NCBI GenBank assembly: GCA_036867785.1
Contig: CP145416.1
Coordinates: 1-64,000 of the forward strand
Length of the DNA: 64,000 bases
Origin: Plasmodiophora brassicae
Taxonomy: Eukaryota; Endomyxa: Phytomyxea; Phytomyxea; Plasmodiophorida
Direction of reading: 5' to 3'
Shown piece after piece: positions 20,062 to 30,899 of the stretch. The translations under genes were made by a program, and so were the position numbers. Position 1 is the first letter of the stretch. The number at the start of each line of letters is the position of its first letter. A model generated the notes under the pieces. That model had not been told where the DNA came from. It saw only the letters and a list, made by a program, of their open reading frames with translations, and did no database searches.

Positions 20062-21252
20062 ATGCATCGCTCGTCCCGACTCGTGTTCGGTGCCCTTGTC
20101 GTCCTGTTGCTGTCGGTTGCGCTCGCCCACGAATACGACGATGATGGCGACGATGCGGCCTGTTCGTCGACGTTGCCGACCTGCCCGCGCGCCGTGTCGT
20201 CGACGCTGGCGTCGGCGTCGTCGGTGACGAAGTCGTTCATGCGGCGCGTCGGCGTGCTCTGGCTGGTGTCGACGGTGGCGTCGTCGGTGGCCCGTGCGCA
20301 TTTCCGACAGTCGAGCCTGTACCCGACCGTTGTTCGCGCCGTCAACTGGTACCACGCCCGGCTGGGGTACTCGACCTGGGAACGGCGCCGGCGCCTCGGC
20401 CGGTGCATGTCGTGCGTCGACCCGGCCGTTGGCGAAGGTGCCGCGCGTGTCACCGACATCACCGCCGACTTCATCATCGACCTCGTGTTCTACTACATTC
20501 CCGTCGGCGTCGTCGTTGTCGCCCAGGTCGTCCCTCGGGCGCTGATGCGCCCGTCCGACGTGCCCGGCATGGTCGACCAGGCGCTGGAAATGGGCGCCGA
20601 TGCGATCATTCAGAGCGTCAACGGGCTGCTCTCCTCGCTGCATCGCAACGCCCTGTTCCTGCTGGAGATTGGTGCCGTCGTGGCGCTGGCCGCTCGTGTC
20701 CACCCGGTCGTCAACGGCTACCTGCTGGAGCGCAATGTCAACCAGCGTATTAACAAGGCCGTTATTGCGCCCATCGCCAAGCGGATGCCGTCGTTCGCGC
20801 TGCGGACGTTCCTGACAACGATCGGCCCCGACCTCGTCGATTCCGCCGTCTACGCCGTCATCGTGCAGGTCATTGCCGGGACGTTCCGATTGGCGCGCTA
20901 TGGCATCCGTCGTGTGCTGTTCGGGAAGAAGCGTCGAGCGGCTGCGGTGCCGCCTGCGGGACCCGATCGCCCTGCGCCTGCTCCCGCTCCCGAGATGTGC
21001 GACGCTGCTTATGCGGATGCAGAGAAGGTGGTTGCTGAACAGGAGGCAAAGCCGGAGTCGAGCGCGAGCGAACACGGGCTGAATGATGACGTTCCTGTGT
21101 CTGCGGAAACGACGCGCCAGCAGCAGTCGTCCCCGTCGCCCCATGCGACTCCAAGTCATCCTGTGGTGACGCACCTGGCGACTGGAGGGTTGACATCTCG
21201 TGCGGCGATGGATGTCGCCGGTGACCCTTTGTCTATGGAACTTTCCGTGTGA
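20062..21252 (+). CDS. Secretory-pathway membrane protein of unknown family
   Basis: A single-exon 396-residue ORF. It starts with a clear signal peptide (RLVFGALVVLLLSVALAHEY), then an acidic patch. Hydrophobic segments at about 137-160 (FIIDLVFYYIPVGVVVVAQV) and about 191-225 (RNALFLLEIGAVVALAARVH) and a weaker one near 270-285 suggest two or three membrane helices. A basic motif (GKKRRAAA) follows, and the C-terminal 90 residues are low-complexity and rich in Pro, Ala, Ser and Glu. No family is recognised. The long ORF and its position downstream of a divergent promoter support a real gene. Confidence 0.8.
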   Translation: MHRSSRLVFGALVVLLLSVALAHEYDDDGDDAACSSTLPTCPRAVSSTLASASSVTKSFMRRVGVLWLVSTVASSVARAHFRQSSLYPTVVRAVNWYHARLGYSTWERRRRLGRCMSCVDPAVGEGAARVTDITADFIIDLVFYYIPVGVVVVAQVVPRALMRPSDVPGMVDQALEMGADAIIQSVNGLLSSLHRNALFLLEIGAVVALAARVHPVVNGYLLERNVNQRINKAVIAPIAKRMPSFALRTFLTTIGPDLVDSAVYAVIVQVIAGTFRLARYGIRRVLFGKKRRAAAVPPAGPDRPAPAPAPEMCDAAYADAEKVVAEQEAKPESSASEHGLNDDVPVSAETTRQQQSSPSPHATPSHPVVTHLATGGLTSRAAMDVAGDPLSMELSV

Positions 21253-22026
21253 TCGGTGGTTGTTGGGCCAATCATTACACGTATTATGGCGTTCGTTTCA
21301 GAACGCGGTACGTTGCTGTATATAAGTAGTGCTTGGTTGGTGGCCGCAACCCATGTGGTGCAACGACCTACAAGACCAAGTCCAAAGGCGCATGCATGCG
21401 TTTTCATGCACAACATGGTAGCGCAGCTGACGGACAGGAATGACCCATAGCCACTGCCGGGTTCGATTATGGCGAGCAAGAGGACGGATGCGAGCGTGAA
21501 CAACCTGAGCAGTTCGCCAAATAGGAAAGTCTGCGTTTGTAACCAAACAGCAGGCAGCCGTATGTGTCTCGATGGCCTCTGCAGCCATGATGAATGGTAG
21601 ACGTGAACGACCCCGAGTCGCTCGTCGTCGGAGCGCCGGCGTCGGAGTTCGGGATCGGTGTTCGGCGTTGGGACGAGAACGATGATGATGGCGGTTGTGG
21701 TCCCCACGGGGTCCGCCGTACAGGTCAAAGAAAACTGCGCCACTTGGCGGCCACGATCGTTCCGTGGCGAGTTTCGCGTCACGCTGAGGCGACGGAGGCG
21801 CGCCCGGGTCCGTCCAGCAGCGCGTGCTGCTGACTGATGGTGTCCGGCGGCGGCCTGTACGTATCCGGGTCGATCTGGGCGCGTTGCGATCGCCGGACGA
21901 TGCGCGTGGAGATCCCACGATGCCCGTTCACGTCACGACCGGTGAGTCACGCGCGCGCAGGACGTGCCCCGATGACGTCATGCAGGGGGATCGATCACAA
22001 TCATAACGCGCCCGTCGTCGTAGATT
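21253..22026. other. Intergenic, no gene supported
   Basis: Contains a TATA-like TGTATATAAG near 21317 with no ORF suitably placed behind it. A minus-strand ORF (21156-21782) has hydrophobic stretches but overlaps the end of the upstream gene and shows no domain. The last 200 bp probably hold the homeobox gene's 5' leader. Confidence 0.5.
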
Positions 22027-22904
22027 ATGCAATCGCCCAGCGCCGGCCCAGCGTCGTCGTCACCGACGGCCGACCCCCTGCCGGACCCGTTCGCCATATA
22101 CCAGTCGTCGCTCGATCCGCCCCACGTCGACGAGCGCTTCCAGCAACCAGCGGCGGTGCCACAGCCGCCCGACACGCCGCTGCCCATGCTGAACACGCCG
22201 AGGCACCCGGGCGAATTCCCGGTCGTCGACTACGACCCGACGCCATTCTCGGCCGTGACGCGCGTCGGCGCCGCCGCCGGCCAGGTCGCCCAGGACGCGT
22301 CCGACGAGGTCGCCCGGCGCCTGCAGGTGCGCCTGCACCATTTCGGCGCCGAGTTCCCGTCGTTCGCCGCGTCGCCGACGCTGACGCCGATGGTGTGGCA
22401 GCAGTCGCCGTACCAGTTCGACGGCATGGGCCCCGTGCGCGACATGGGCACTGACCCAGCGACACCGTACCGGGCGCGCAACGTCACCGGGTTCAAGCGC
22501 GCGGCGCCGACGGCCACGACGCCGCCGGCGGATGCCGATGCTCGACGGAAGAAGCAGCGGTCGCGGTTGCCGCCCGCCGCCATCGCCATCATGCAGAACT
22601 GGTTCATGGACCACCTCGGCAAGCCGTACCCGACCGACGAGGAGAAGAAGGTTATCGCCGAGCAGACCAACCTGAGCGTCGCCCAGGTGGTCAACTGTAA
22701 GCGGAGCGGGGCCCAGCGCGTGTTGCAACCGGCGTGCTGACGACAGCGTGTGTGCGCCTAGGGTTCACGAACACGCGCAAGCGACTATGGATCCCGAACC
22801 GGGAGCGCTTCGTGGCGCAGGCGCAGCGCATGCAGCAGCGGGAGGCGGCGGCATCGGGTGACGACACGCCGTTAGATACGACGATCGCATCCGGGTCCAT
22901 ATGA
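22027..22904 (+). CDS. TALE-class homeodomain transcription factor
   Basis: Two exons, 22027-22696 and 22762-22904, 270 residues. Residues 1-175 are Pro/Ala-rich and probably disordered. The C-terminal homeodomain is of the TALE (KN/PBC) type: RSRLPPAAIAIMQNWFMDHL, GKPYPTDEEKKVIAEQTNLS, VAQVVNWFTNTRKRLW, with the three-residue PYP loop extension and the helix-3 WFxNxR core. The 65-bp intron splits the Trp codon of that core (T|GG), so the unspliced frame ends at once. It acts as a nuclear DNA-binding regulator. TALE proteins often govern development or life-cycle stage, but its target here is unknown. I see no MEINOX or KNOX partner domain. Confidence 0.93.
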
Positions 22905-23031
22905 TGACCGCGATCTAGACGACATAGTAGACCGAGATTAAACATGGGGCCGATATATATGATTGGTATCATCATCATCGTTGGTTTCATGTGTTCGACG
23001 TCTCCGCGCGCGTGACCGCCTCGCCGGGCGC

Positions 23032-23729
23032 CTACGACCTCGGCAGCGGGTTGATCTGGTTGTGGATGCGCAGGGCGCGCTGGTAGTGCAGCGTGCACAG
23101 GTCGTGGTTCGCCGACGGGTTCGTGCAACCTGTCACGATCTAGTCTGGGCGGTCAGCGCAGGCGCGTCGTTCCCGCCATTGGCCCATACGCATTGCGATG
23201 CCGGAAGCGCGATGGTCAGCGGGTCGTCGGCGATGGACGCGCTCCTGCTGTGCGGGATTGGCGGCACCTTAAGCATCGGAGCCATGACCTTGCTGGTCTG
23301 CGGCATGCCCGTGTTGCGGCGCTGGGACAGCTCCATCAGCATGGGGTTGTCGCGCGCCAGCCGGATCGTCGGACGCCGCACGATGGCCTGGCCGTGCCCG
23401 TGGCTGCTGGGCGATGTGGCCACGAACAGGACCTGGCCGTTGTCCAGGACGGGGTGCGACGGCGTCGGCGGCGCCGCCGCATCGTCGCCGCCTCGCTTGT
23501 CCATCACATCCAGCATGCGCATGTACTGCATCGCTTTCGCCTTGTTGTCCTTATGCTCGCCCGGCATCGGCGTCTTGCGACGCAGGCGCAGGGCGGAGGC
23601 CGCTGGCCCGAACGGCGCATCCGCCGCCGGTCCCGCTGGCGCATTGATCTCCAGCGCCAACTTGGACGACGACGTCGCGTCGTCAACCAGCAGGTGATGC
23701 GAACGGGGAGCGACGTTGCTCGCGATCAT
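23032..23729 (-). CDS. Small basic protein of unknown function
   Basis: Two minus-strand exons, 23190-23729 and 23032-23139, 215 residues, joined across a 50-bp intron with a GCTGAC branch-like motif. The first exon is Pro/Ala/Arg-rich and mostly disordered, with a helical stretch (KAKAMQYMRMLDVM). The last exon encodes IVTGCTNPSANHDLCTLHYQ, with a Cys/His arrangement that could bind metal. The start at 23729 is the first Met in a conserved-looking context, and an open frame extends upstream to 23933. I recognise no family. It converges with the homeobox gene, 127 bp apart. Confidence 0.6.
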
Positions 23730-24511
23730 GGCGGGCGTCCAGTAGACTGCAGATATCTGTGGATTGCTAGCTCGTACCTGAAGATTCGACCTTTTAAGAG
23801 GTACCCGTCGAATGGTCCAATCCTGTACGGCGCAAGTCCGTGGCTGCAGTCGACGTGCACTGCACGTGCACTGCGCGTCTGCACCACGGGCGGCGAGCGG
23901 CCACATCGGAACGCCCAGCGACTGCGCCGTCACTGCTACGGCGTCAGCCTGGTATTCGATCTCAGGGGCGCGTGGAGTCGGGTGTCACGCGCGATCGTAT
24001 TGCAGGATGAGTTTGACGTGCGTCCGCCTGGCGACGTCCGGTGCGTTGCTCGTGCTCTGTCCCGGAGCGAACGACGGCGAACGTCGGTTGGATTTCAGGG
24101 GTCCGGCAGATCGAGGTGCGCTGGGTACAGGCGCGGGAAACATCACCATCGGCGCAAAGACGCAGAGAATTCGTGTCTGCCAGAACGGCGGTACGTAGTC
24201 CCGTTGCGTGTCCCTACCCTGGCGGGAACAAACGGCTAGCCTTCATGCATGAAGGTTCCAGAACCGGGCACCGGTCTGAAACGATGCACAATCTGCAGCA
24301 CGAGTAGATGGTTATTGGCGTCACAAATCGCGAGCTTCTGAACGAGTATGTAACTAAATCTGGTCTTCGGCTAGCATTGTTCCGCTGACGGCGTCACGGC
24401 GGTTACCCGCGTCCCTGTCAGCGAGTTCATGAGCGGTCAACCGGTCAGACCAGTGGTCAACCGGTCAGACCAGTGGTTCCCGCTGAGATTCGAACCGTGT
24501 CGAAACGCGTT
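23730..24511. other. Intergenic spacer with a small tandem repeat and a palindrome
   Basis: Holds a perfect 16-bp palindrome CCTTCATGCATGAAGG at 24240-24255 and two exact copies of the 20-bp unit GGTCAACCGGTCAGACCAGT at 24435-24474. No coding region is supported. Confidence 0.6.
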
Positions 24512-24765
24512 TATGATGAGTCAGGTGATGCGCGCGCACACGGTGACTCATGTGGGCGCTAGCGCTCGCGCTCTCTGTGGGCCTCCAGATGCGCACACCC
24601 GCACCTGGTGAGTCACGATCAGCGCAGCTTACTGTTCACCTCATGCCGCACCCAGTTCATTATACATTTCGTCGCGACAAGGTAACAGGTCGCTGATCCA
24701 AAGTCCTGGTCGATGTCTGACGGCGGCGCAGGTCCTAATTTAATTTAACTTCAGCTCTATATATT
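24512..24765 (+). promoter_or_regulatory. Promoter of GH114 gene A with three bZIP-type sites
   Basis: TGA(G/C)TCA motifs lie at 24517-24523, 24544-24550 and 24609-24615. These are consensus Gcn4/AP-1-type bZIP sites. A TTATACA element near 24659 and CTATATATTATGG right at the ATG follow. The same arrangement, with one extra site, precedes gene B at 30900-31183, so the region was duplicated with the gene or is conserved by selection. Confidence 0.65.
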
Positions 24766-27404
24766 ATGGCCAACATTTCTATCATGAGCATTGCAAGAGC
24801 GCTGACGATTGCAGCAGCAGCCCTGTACGGGTTCGCCCACGTCGAAGCGGCCTGGACACGCCCGCAAGTCGGCATGGCATGGCAGGTATGTGATTGTCTT
24901 CTAGTACCGGATCGGCCGTACACGACTGACACTCGGATGGTCTGCTTATTTAGTGGGAGCTGACGTCCGAGGGAGTCCCCGATGTCACAACGCCAAATGT
25001 TCCTGTCTGGGACATTGACCCTGAAGCACTGGATGTGGGAGAGATCCCCACGCTGATGAACGCATTGCACGCCAACGACAGATACATCATCTGCTACGTG
25101 AACGGTACTTATCTGCTATCACATTCAAGTGTGTACTCGCCTGACTCGAGGCATGCCCATGGCCAGTCGGATCCCTGGAACCGGATCGGATGGATGTGAA
25201 CGCGTTCAAATCCGTCAGCCCAACGATCATTGGCGACAAGTACCCGGGTTGGGATGAGCAGTTCCTCGACATTCGCAGAAGCGAGACGCGGTCGCTGATG
25301 AAGGCGCGGTTCCAGCGCATGGCGTCGTACGGGTGCCATGGTATCGAGCCCGACAACCTGGATACCTATTTGCAGATTACCGGATTCAGTCTGAGCCCTG
25401 CGGACGCTCTGGACTACATGAACTGGATCGCGAGCACCGTGCACGGCCTGGGCATGGCTGTGGGCCTGAAGAACTGCGGCGACCTGATCGCAAAGAACAA
25501 TCTGGCTGACGTGTTCGACTACGCCATTGTCGAGAACTGTGCCGCCAAGGGCAACTGCCCGGATTTCGCTCCGTTCATTCAGGCGGGCAAGCCGGTGTTC
25601 GCCGCCGAGTACACGGACGCTGGTGCGGGAGGGTGCAACCCGACAATCTCGTCAGTGCCGGCTGCGTGTGCTGTCACGAACGCGCAGAACCTGGAGGCCA
25701 TCATTAAGTCCTGCAACCTGGGCCCGGAATGGCAAGCCTGCCAGACGTACAGCAATACCGGGTACCGATCCGTTGCGACGACGACACCATACGCAACACC
25801 AACGCCGTCCCCCACACCCCTGCCAACACCAGCTGCACCGTCGCCAACTCCTGCAGCGACTCAGGCACCGACTCCGGCACCGACCCCCAAACCGACGGCG
25901 GCACCAACTCCGGTACCAACATCGGCACCGACTCCCAAACCGACTGCGACTCCGACTCCCAAACCGACACCAGCACCAACTCCCAAACCAACGCCGGCAC
26001 CGACTCCCAAACCGACCCCGGCACCCACTCCGGCACCGACGTCGGCACCGACTCCCAAACCGACACAGGTACCGACTCCGGCACCGACGTCGACACCAAC
26101 ACCCAAACCAACCCCGGCGCCGACTCCCAAGCCACCAACCCCGGCACCGACTCCAGCACCGACACCTGTGCCAGCGTCAGCGTCATGGACACGACCACAG
26201 GTCGGCGCGGGTTGGCAGGTATGTACAGGGCATTTCGCGAACTTTGACGGCACATAACTGACCATGCGCTGACGTCTGCTTAGTTGGAGCTGTCCTTCAG
26301 CGACATCCCAGACGTGACGACCCCGGACGTTCCCGTCTGGGACATCGACCCGGAGCAACTGGACCAGGACCAGATCCCGGCGCTGATGGACGCATTGCGC
26401 TCCAGCAACCGGTACATCATCTGCTACGTCAACGGTACGTCTCTCCTGTTTAACTTCCGATGCGGGCACCCTAACACGACCCATGGTGATCATCGACAGT
26501 CGGCTCCCTGGATGCGTCAGCTGTCGATGCAGGTGCGTTCCAGGACATCGAGCCCTCGATCGTCGGGAACCCGTATCCGAATTGGCCAGCGGAATCGTTC
26601 TTGGACATTCGCAGGGAGGAGACGCGATCGCTGATGAAGGCGCGGTTCCAGCGCATGGCGTCGTACGGGTGCCAGGGCATTGACGCCGACAACGTGGACA
26701 GCTACTCGTACAAGACTGGATTGGGCCTGGACGTTTCCGACGCTCTGGACTACATGAACTGGATCGTCGACACGGTGCACGGCCTGGGCATGTCTATCGG
26801 CCTGAAGAACAGCGCCGACCTGGTCGCGCCGAACCACCTGGCTGCCTCGTTCGACTTCGCCGTCGTTGAGGCGTGCGCGGAAACGGGCGACTGCCCGAAG
26901 TTCGATCCGTTCATCCAGGCCGGCAAGCCCGTCTTCGCCGTCGAGTACACGAACAGCGGCCGGTCGGGTGGGTGCGACCCAAAGGTCTCGTCGGTGGCAC
27001 ACGCGTGCGCTGTGACGAACGCGCACGATTTCGAAGGCATCATCAAGTCGTGTGATCTGCGCGCTGAATGGACGTCCTGCCAATCGTACGACGGATCCGG
27101 GTACCGATCCGTCTCGACGCCGGTAACTTTCCCGACGGACGTTCCTGCGACGGCAACGCCGCCTCCGACACCCGTGCCAACAACAGCGACACAGTCGCCA
27201 ACCCGCACGGCCACTCCGGCACCGACTCCCAAACCGACGTCGGCATCGACTCCTGTGCCCACCTCGGCACCGACTCCCAAACCTACCCCTTACCCAACGC
27301 CGGCACCGACACCTGTTCCGACACAGGCAACACCGACGCCTACTCCCGCACCTTACGGTGGCGGCGGGGGTTGGCGCTCCTGGAATCGACGCGGCCAATA
27401 CTGA
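24766..27404 (+). CDS. Secreted two-module GH114-like glycoside hydrolase (gene A)
   Basis: Five exons: 24766-24885, 24954-25104, 25167-26218, 26284-26434, 26500-27404, 792 residues. Exon 1 encodes a signal peptide ([17 protein letters not shown]). Two GH114-type (endo-alpha-1,4-polygalactosaminidase-like, TIM-barrel) modules lie at about 41-302 and 442-699. Each has [24 protein letters not shown] and [10 protein letters not shown], then IEPDNLD (or IDADNVD) and VENC (or VEAC), whose Asp and Glu fit the family's conserved acidic residues. A Pro/Thr linker of PTPKPTPAP repeats joins them and a similar tail ends the protein. Introns are phase 0 before each module and phase 1 inside. The family cleaves galactosamine-rich polymers; the actual substrate here is unknown. 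Paralogue: gene B at 31184. Confidence 0.9.
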
Positions 27405-27930
27405 GCATCATCTGCGAAGAGCCCCCGATGGGTTGGCCGGGCCAACGTTCAGGGTAGCTGCGTTAACGCTCTAACGTTATAAAACGAGACAAAGAATTCC
27501 GTGACGAGATGCTTCCTGTTCCTCGGTCGCCATCAGTAACGGTAGAAGCCACTACCATCTCAACTGAATCTACAAGTGACGTATACGGCGCCCGCCACTA
27601 AACCACACTGCATGCTCGTACCCTCTTCGTCCAGCAAATGCCTGAGCTGCTGGGCAACGACGCGACCGTCCTATAAATCCTCTTGCAGACGTACATGCTG
27701 TAACGCGCGGGACAGTAGTACTGCCGGTTGTCGCCGGTGGCAAAATGCCTGCTCATCGCAGCGTCGGCGACGCCGACCCGACGTGCATGACGTATAGATC
27801 TTCTCCTGTCGTCAGTGTACCCTCGTGACAAACACAACGAAGGCCGACGGTACCTGGCGAGTTTTGTGCGGATCGATCAATGGACAACCGTCGCGATCAC
27901 GCTCGCCATTGCGGTCAATCGTGCATGATG
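27405..27930. other. Shared 3' flank of gene A, then no clear gene
   Basis: About 27470-27540 (ACGTTATAAAAC...GACGAGATGC) matches the flank after gene B at about 35015-35085, so the duplication includes the 3' end. Beyond it, minus-strand stretches look protein-like in places (for example QLRHLLDEEGTS near 27630) but are interrupted. They may be decayed coding sequence. Confidence 0.5.
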
Positions 27931-28092
27931 TCAAGTGCGAACTGGTAAACCATTTGAGTAGACCTGTGCCGGAACGTCTGTAGTATTGGAATCGTACACC
28001 ACGTACCAGCCATTCTCATCGTGGTATCGGTAGACGGAATGGATGCCTTCTCGTCTTAACTTTCTAAACGATGGTCGTTGGACGTCATGGCT
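27931..28092 (-). pseudogene. Protein-like C-terminal fragment, family unknown
   Basis: A minus-strand open stretch of about 54 codons ending at a stop at 27931 reads as natural protein: SHDVQRPSFRKLRREGIHSV, YRYHDENGWYVVYDSN, then TTDVPAQVYSNG. I do not recognise it and find no upstream exon that joins to it. It is either the last exon of an undetected gene or a remnant of one. Confidence 0.4.
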
Positions 28093-28770
28093 CCAACGAG
28101 ATCTCCTCTATGCGTCCACTCTGGTCCAAATTATAACGTATGTGCAGCCAAAAGTAAGGCCTTGTAGAAGGCGCCGTCGTAGAGTTCTCGAGTCGCTGGA
28201 GAACGACCTGGTTCACCAGCGAGATCATCGTCTGCGCCAGATCATGGGGATCGGAACATGCGCCTGCAGTAGTTGTTCCAGTTGCTGGAACGCCGGCGTT
28301 ACTGGCATATCGCGCTCTGCCAGCGAAACGAACTGCATCAGGGACACGGACGCCGGATCGACCCGGAGCTGTCGCGACGTACATCGATGCCAACCCGGGT
28401 ATCGAGCTCGACTGCGGCGGGCACCTGTTATCGAGAGCGATCCGCCGATCGTTGCGCAGGTTCTCCAGGAAGATCGGCTCCCACTTGGGCGTCAACGCCA
28501 ACACGTGGCTGTTCGTCCTGCGCGCCCGGGCCAGCAGAGCTTTCGAATCGCGGTAATACAATTCCGCGTTCTTCAGCGTCTTGTGGCGCGCCGCTTGCCT
28601 GATGTGATCGAGGTCGCCACCACCCCAGATGGCGAACAGGTACGCCGTCTTGCGCATCGAGTGCGGGCCGTACCGGTGCATCGTGTCGTCGCCGACGACA
28701 GGCCTGCAAACACGAACGAACTCGGCGTTATTGTAGTCGCGTATCGGCGGTCAAGTGCATTGCTGGTCAA
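28093..28770 (-). mobile_element. Broken tyrosine-recombinase element fragment
   Basis: The minus strand carries the C-terminal part of a tyrosine recombinase: HSMRKTAYLFAIWG, then QAARHKTLKNAELYYRD. This gives the Arg, the RH pair and the catalytic Tyr expected of the fold. Such domains occur in Cryptons, DIRS-like elements and others, and I cannot tell which from this piece. It is truncated, with at least one break, and no terminal repeats were seen. Age is unknown, but the fold is still readable. Confidence 0.65.
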
Positions 28771-29116
28771 CTTATATTAAAGACGCTTCCGTAGCAAAGA
28801 CATCCCGGCATCTTCCCATATGTCACGGAATGGCCATCGCATTGTGCTGCGACATGAGCACCCTTGTGGTCGGCAAGGCGCGGTACTGGTCCGCAGTACG
28901 TAATCGGCCTCAATGACACGCTCGGCAAGCAGCGCGCTCTGACGCTGGATCTTGATAGTTCCAGCGCCTGCAGCGACCGACACACCTGGTCCCGCATCGT
29001 CCTCTTCATCGCCGCCGACCGGTCTGCGGTCGCCATCGGACCCGACTGTGCTAAAATAGTGGCGATCGAGAACCCCGCGCACGCGACGGGATTCCTCTGT
29101 TGACGCTTCACGGGCT
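28771..29116. other. Spacer before the phosphatase gene
   Basis: Short overlapping ORFs on both strands, none with a recognisable domain. It may include the recombinase fragment's lost N-terminal part and the promoter of the next gene. Confidence 0.45.
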
Positions 29117-30182
29117 ATGGGACGCCCGTCGTGGATGATCATTGCTCTGCCGATCGTGATCGAGTTCATGTGGGGTGCAGCGTCATTGAAGGGGACCCGC
29201 CCTTACCGTTTCGACAGCGCAGCGCCGGCCTCATGGTCGTGTGTGCTGGAGGATTGGCTGTACCTAGGCGATGGGCGCTCGTCGCGCAACTTCGACGAGC
29301 TGCGGATGCGGCGCGTCACGCACGTCGTGAACGCCGCTGCCGTGGAGATGCGGCCGCTGTTCGAGGATAAGGGCATCGCGTATCTGAATCTGCGGATAGT
29401 CGACAAACCGTCACACCGGATCTCGCAGCACTTTGACGAGGCTATCGCCTTCATGGAGCACGCCAGATCCGTCAATGGCACCGTGTTGGTCCACTGCGCG
29501 GCAGGTCGTCAGTATCGTTTCGCTATGTGCACTGTCCTTGTTGCTAATCGAGATGCATTCAGGAGTTAGCCGGTCGGCGACCATCGTGCTTGCGTATCTT
29601 GTGTCCCATGGCTGGTCGTTAGCATCGGCAATCGTGCATTTACGTCTTATCCGGCCTCAAGTCTGGCCCAATCGTGGGTTCCAGGAACAACTGATCGACT
29701 TCGCACAACAATACCGCAATGCTACGTTGCAAGCGGGCTTCGTGCCTGTCCGATTCAACTCTCTGTTCCATTTCATGACTTTCGTAACCGATCCGTTCTG
29801 GGCGATGCCTGCGCCGTTCGTCCACCTGATCCCCGCAATGTTCGCCTCCGTGCCGCTGCCTCAGCAGGATTTACCTGAACTGGCCGACGCTCTTCTCGCA
29901 TGGACCGTCAACCCTGGCAAAGCCTGCTTCTACGCCGGTCGCGTGTTTCGGGCGCTTCTACTTAATGATGCCATAACGTACAGCGACTTGACCTTGTTCT
30001 TCTCTGGGGTATCGTCTGATATCCAGTACGACGTCCCACGGTTCCGCGAACATCTTGACTTGTTTGTCAAGGCACTCGCCAGTGACGAGTTCGACTCGGT
30101 CTTCGGTGGGTCTTGCCCGGACAAGATCGCAGGTATTGATACGTATTTATCAACTACTTGCAACTGGACGCATCGTACATAA
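29117..30182 (+). CDS. Dual-specificity protein phosphatase
   Basis: Two exons, 29117-29504 and 29563-30182, 335 residues. The 58-bp intron falls inside the active-site loop. Spliced, it reads VLVHCAAGVSRSATIVLAYL, an exact HCx2GxSRS signature with the nucleophilic Cys. Upstream are the usual DSP features: LEDWLYLGD, VTHVVNAA, YLNLRIVDKP (probable general-acid Asp) and FDEAIAFMEHA. The DSP core spans about 35-200. The remaining C-terminal 135 residues match no domain I know. A short hydrophobic N-terminal stretch (MIIALPIVIEFMWGA) might be a signal or anchor, which would be unusual for this family. It sits between two duplicated GH114 genes. Confidence 0.9.
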
Positions 30183-30357
30183 CGCAAGACGCTGTTTTGT
30201 CGGAAGTGCCCCGAATGGTTTGATTGTCCAGTCGATGTCAGCTTGCATTGACAGGTGACAACGCTTGTACCCCTTCGTTTCAGAAAAGGAATAATGTGTG
30301 AAACATCGAAAGATTAAGTTCATTTTTAGAGACGTATGGTATTGAAACATAGGTTCT

Positions 30358-30623
30358 ATTCGTGCCCGGGATGCGGTTCGTCATCCAGGACGCCACAGCG
30401 TTCGCGTCGGCTCCCGCGTAGGACGCGGGTGGGAACGGGAGGTTATATGGCTGGACCTGAAGGCGCATGAGCTTGCAGGGCGCGTCGTCGGCGTTCCAAG
30501 TATGCAGCTCGAGCGCTTGCAGCAGGGCATCTTGCCGATCGGGCAGGCGTGGGCGCTTCGGGGGCGGCCGGATTCGACGTCGGCGAGTTCATCTCGGCTA
30601 CGTTGCGCGCGCGTCTGTTCCAA
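30358..30623 (-). mobile_element. LINE ORF2 fragment (minus strand)
   Basis: Minus-strand translation gives RDELADVESGRP, CILGTPTTRPASSCAFR (shifted frame) and MRLQVQPYNLPFP...VASWMTNRIPGTN. These match residues about 905-995 of the intact LINE ORF2 at 3764-7528 (REELADAEAGRP, MRLQLQPYNLPFP, VASWVTNRIPGSN). It is a 5'- and 3'-truncated, frameshifted relic of a related copy, lying just upstream of the GH114 gene B promoter. Confidence 0.88.
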
Positions 30624-30639
30624 AACTTGAGGCGAAATT

Positions 30640-30890
30640 CCAGGTCTGGGTGATATTTCCCAGATTCTGGGTGTTGTCTTCCAAACTCTAGGTGCTATGT
30701 CCCAAGGTCTGGGTGATATTCCCGAGAAACCAAACCCACCCTAGGTGCTGTGTCCCAAACCCTAGGTGCTCATGAGTTCCAATGAGGGTGAGACTTACCA
30801 TATTCTAGGTGCTGGGTCCAAAGTCTGGGTGTCGGTCCAAAGTCTGGGTGACAATGTCCAATTTTGAAGGTGCTCGGACCCTTCCCTCTC
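30640..30890. repeat. Irregular short repeat with T(A/G)GGTG core
   Basis: About ten copies of an 8-10 bp word, TCTGGGTG or TCTAGGTGCT, appear on a 20-30 bp irregular spacing, usually preceded by TCCCAA or TCCAAA. Some contain CCCTAGGTGCT. The pattern is unlike any other repeat in the window and is less GC-rich than its surroundings. Confidence 0.8.
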
Positions 30891-30899
30891 GCAACGCAC

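Noticed and set aside
21156-21782. 208-codon minus-strand ORF
   Set aside because: Overlaps the 3' end of the membrane-protein gene antisense; hydrophobic patches alone do not support a gene.
25704-26255. ORFs of Val/Gly/Ser repeats opposite GH114 linkers, and alternative plus-frame ORFs in the linkers
   Set aside because: Pro/Thr linker DNA is open in all six frames because of its short repeat; only the frame joined to the GH114 module is supported. The same applies to gene B linkers.
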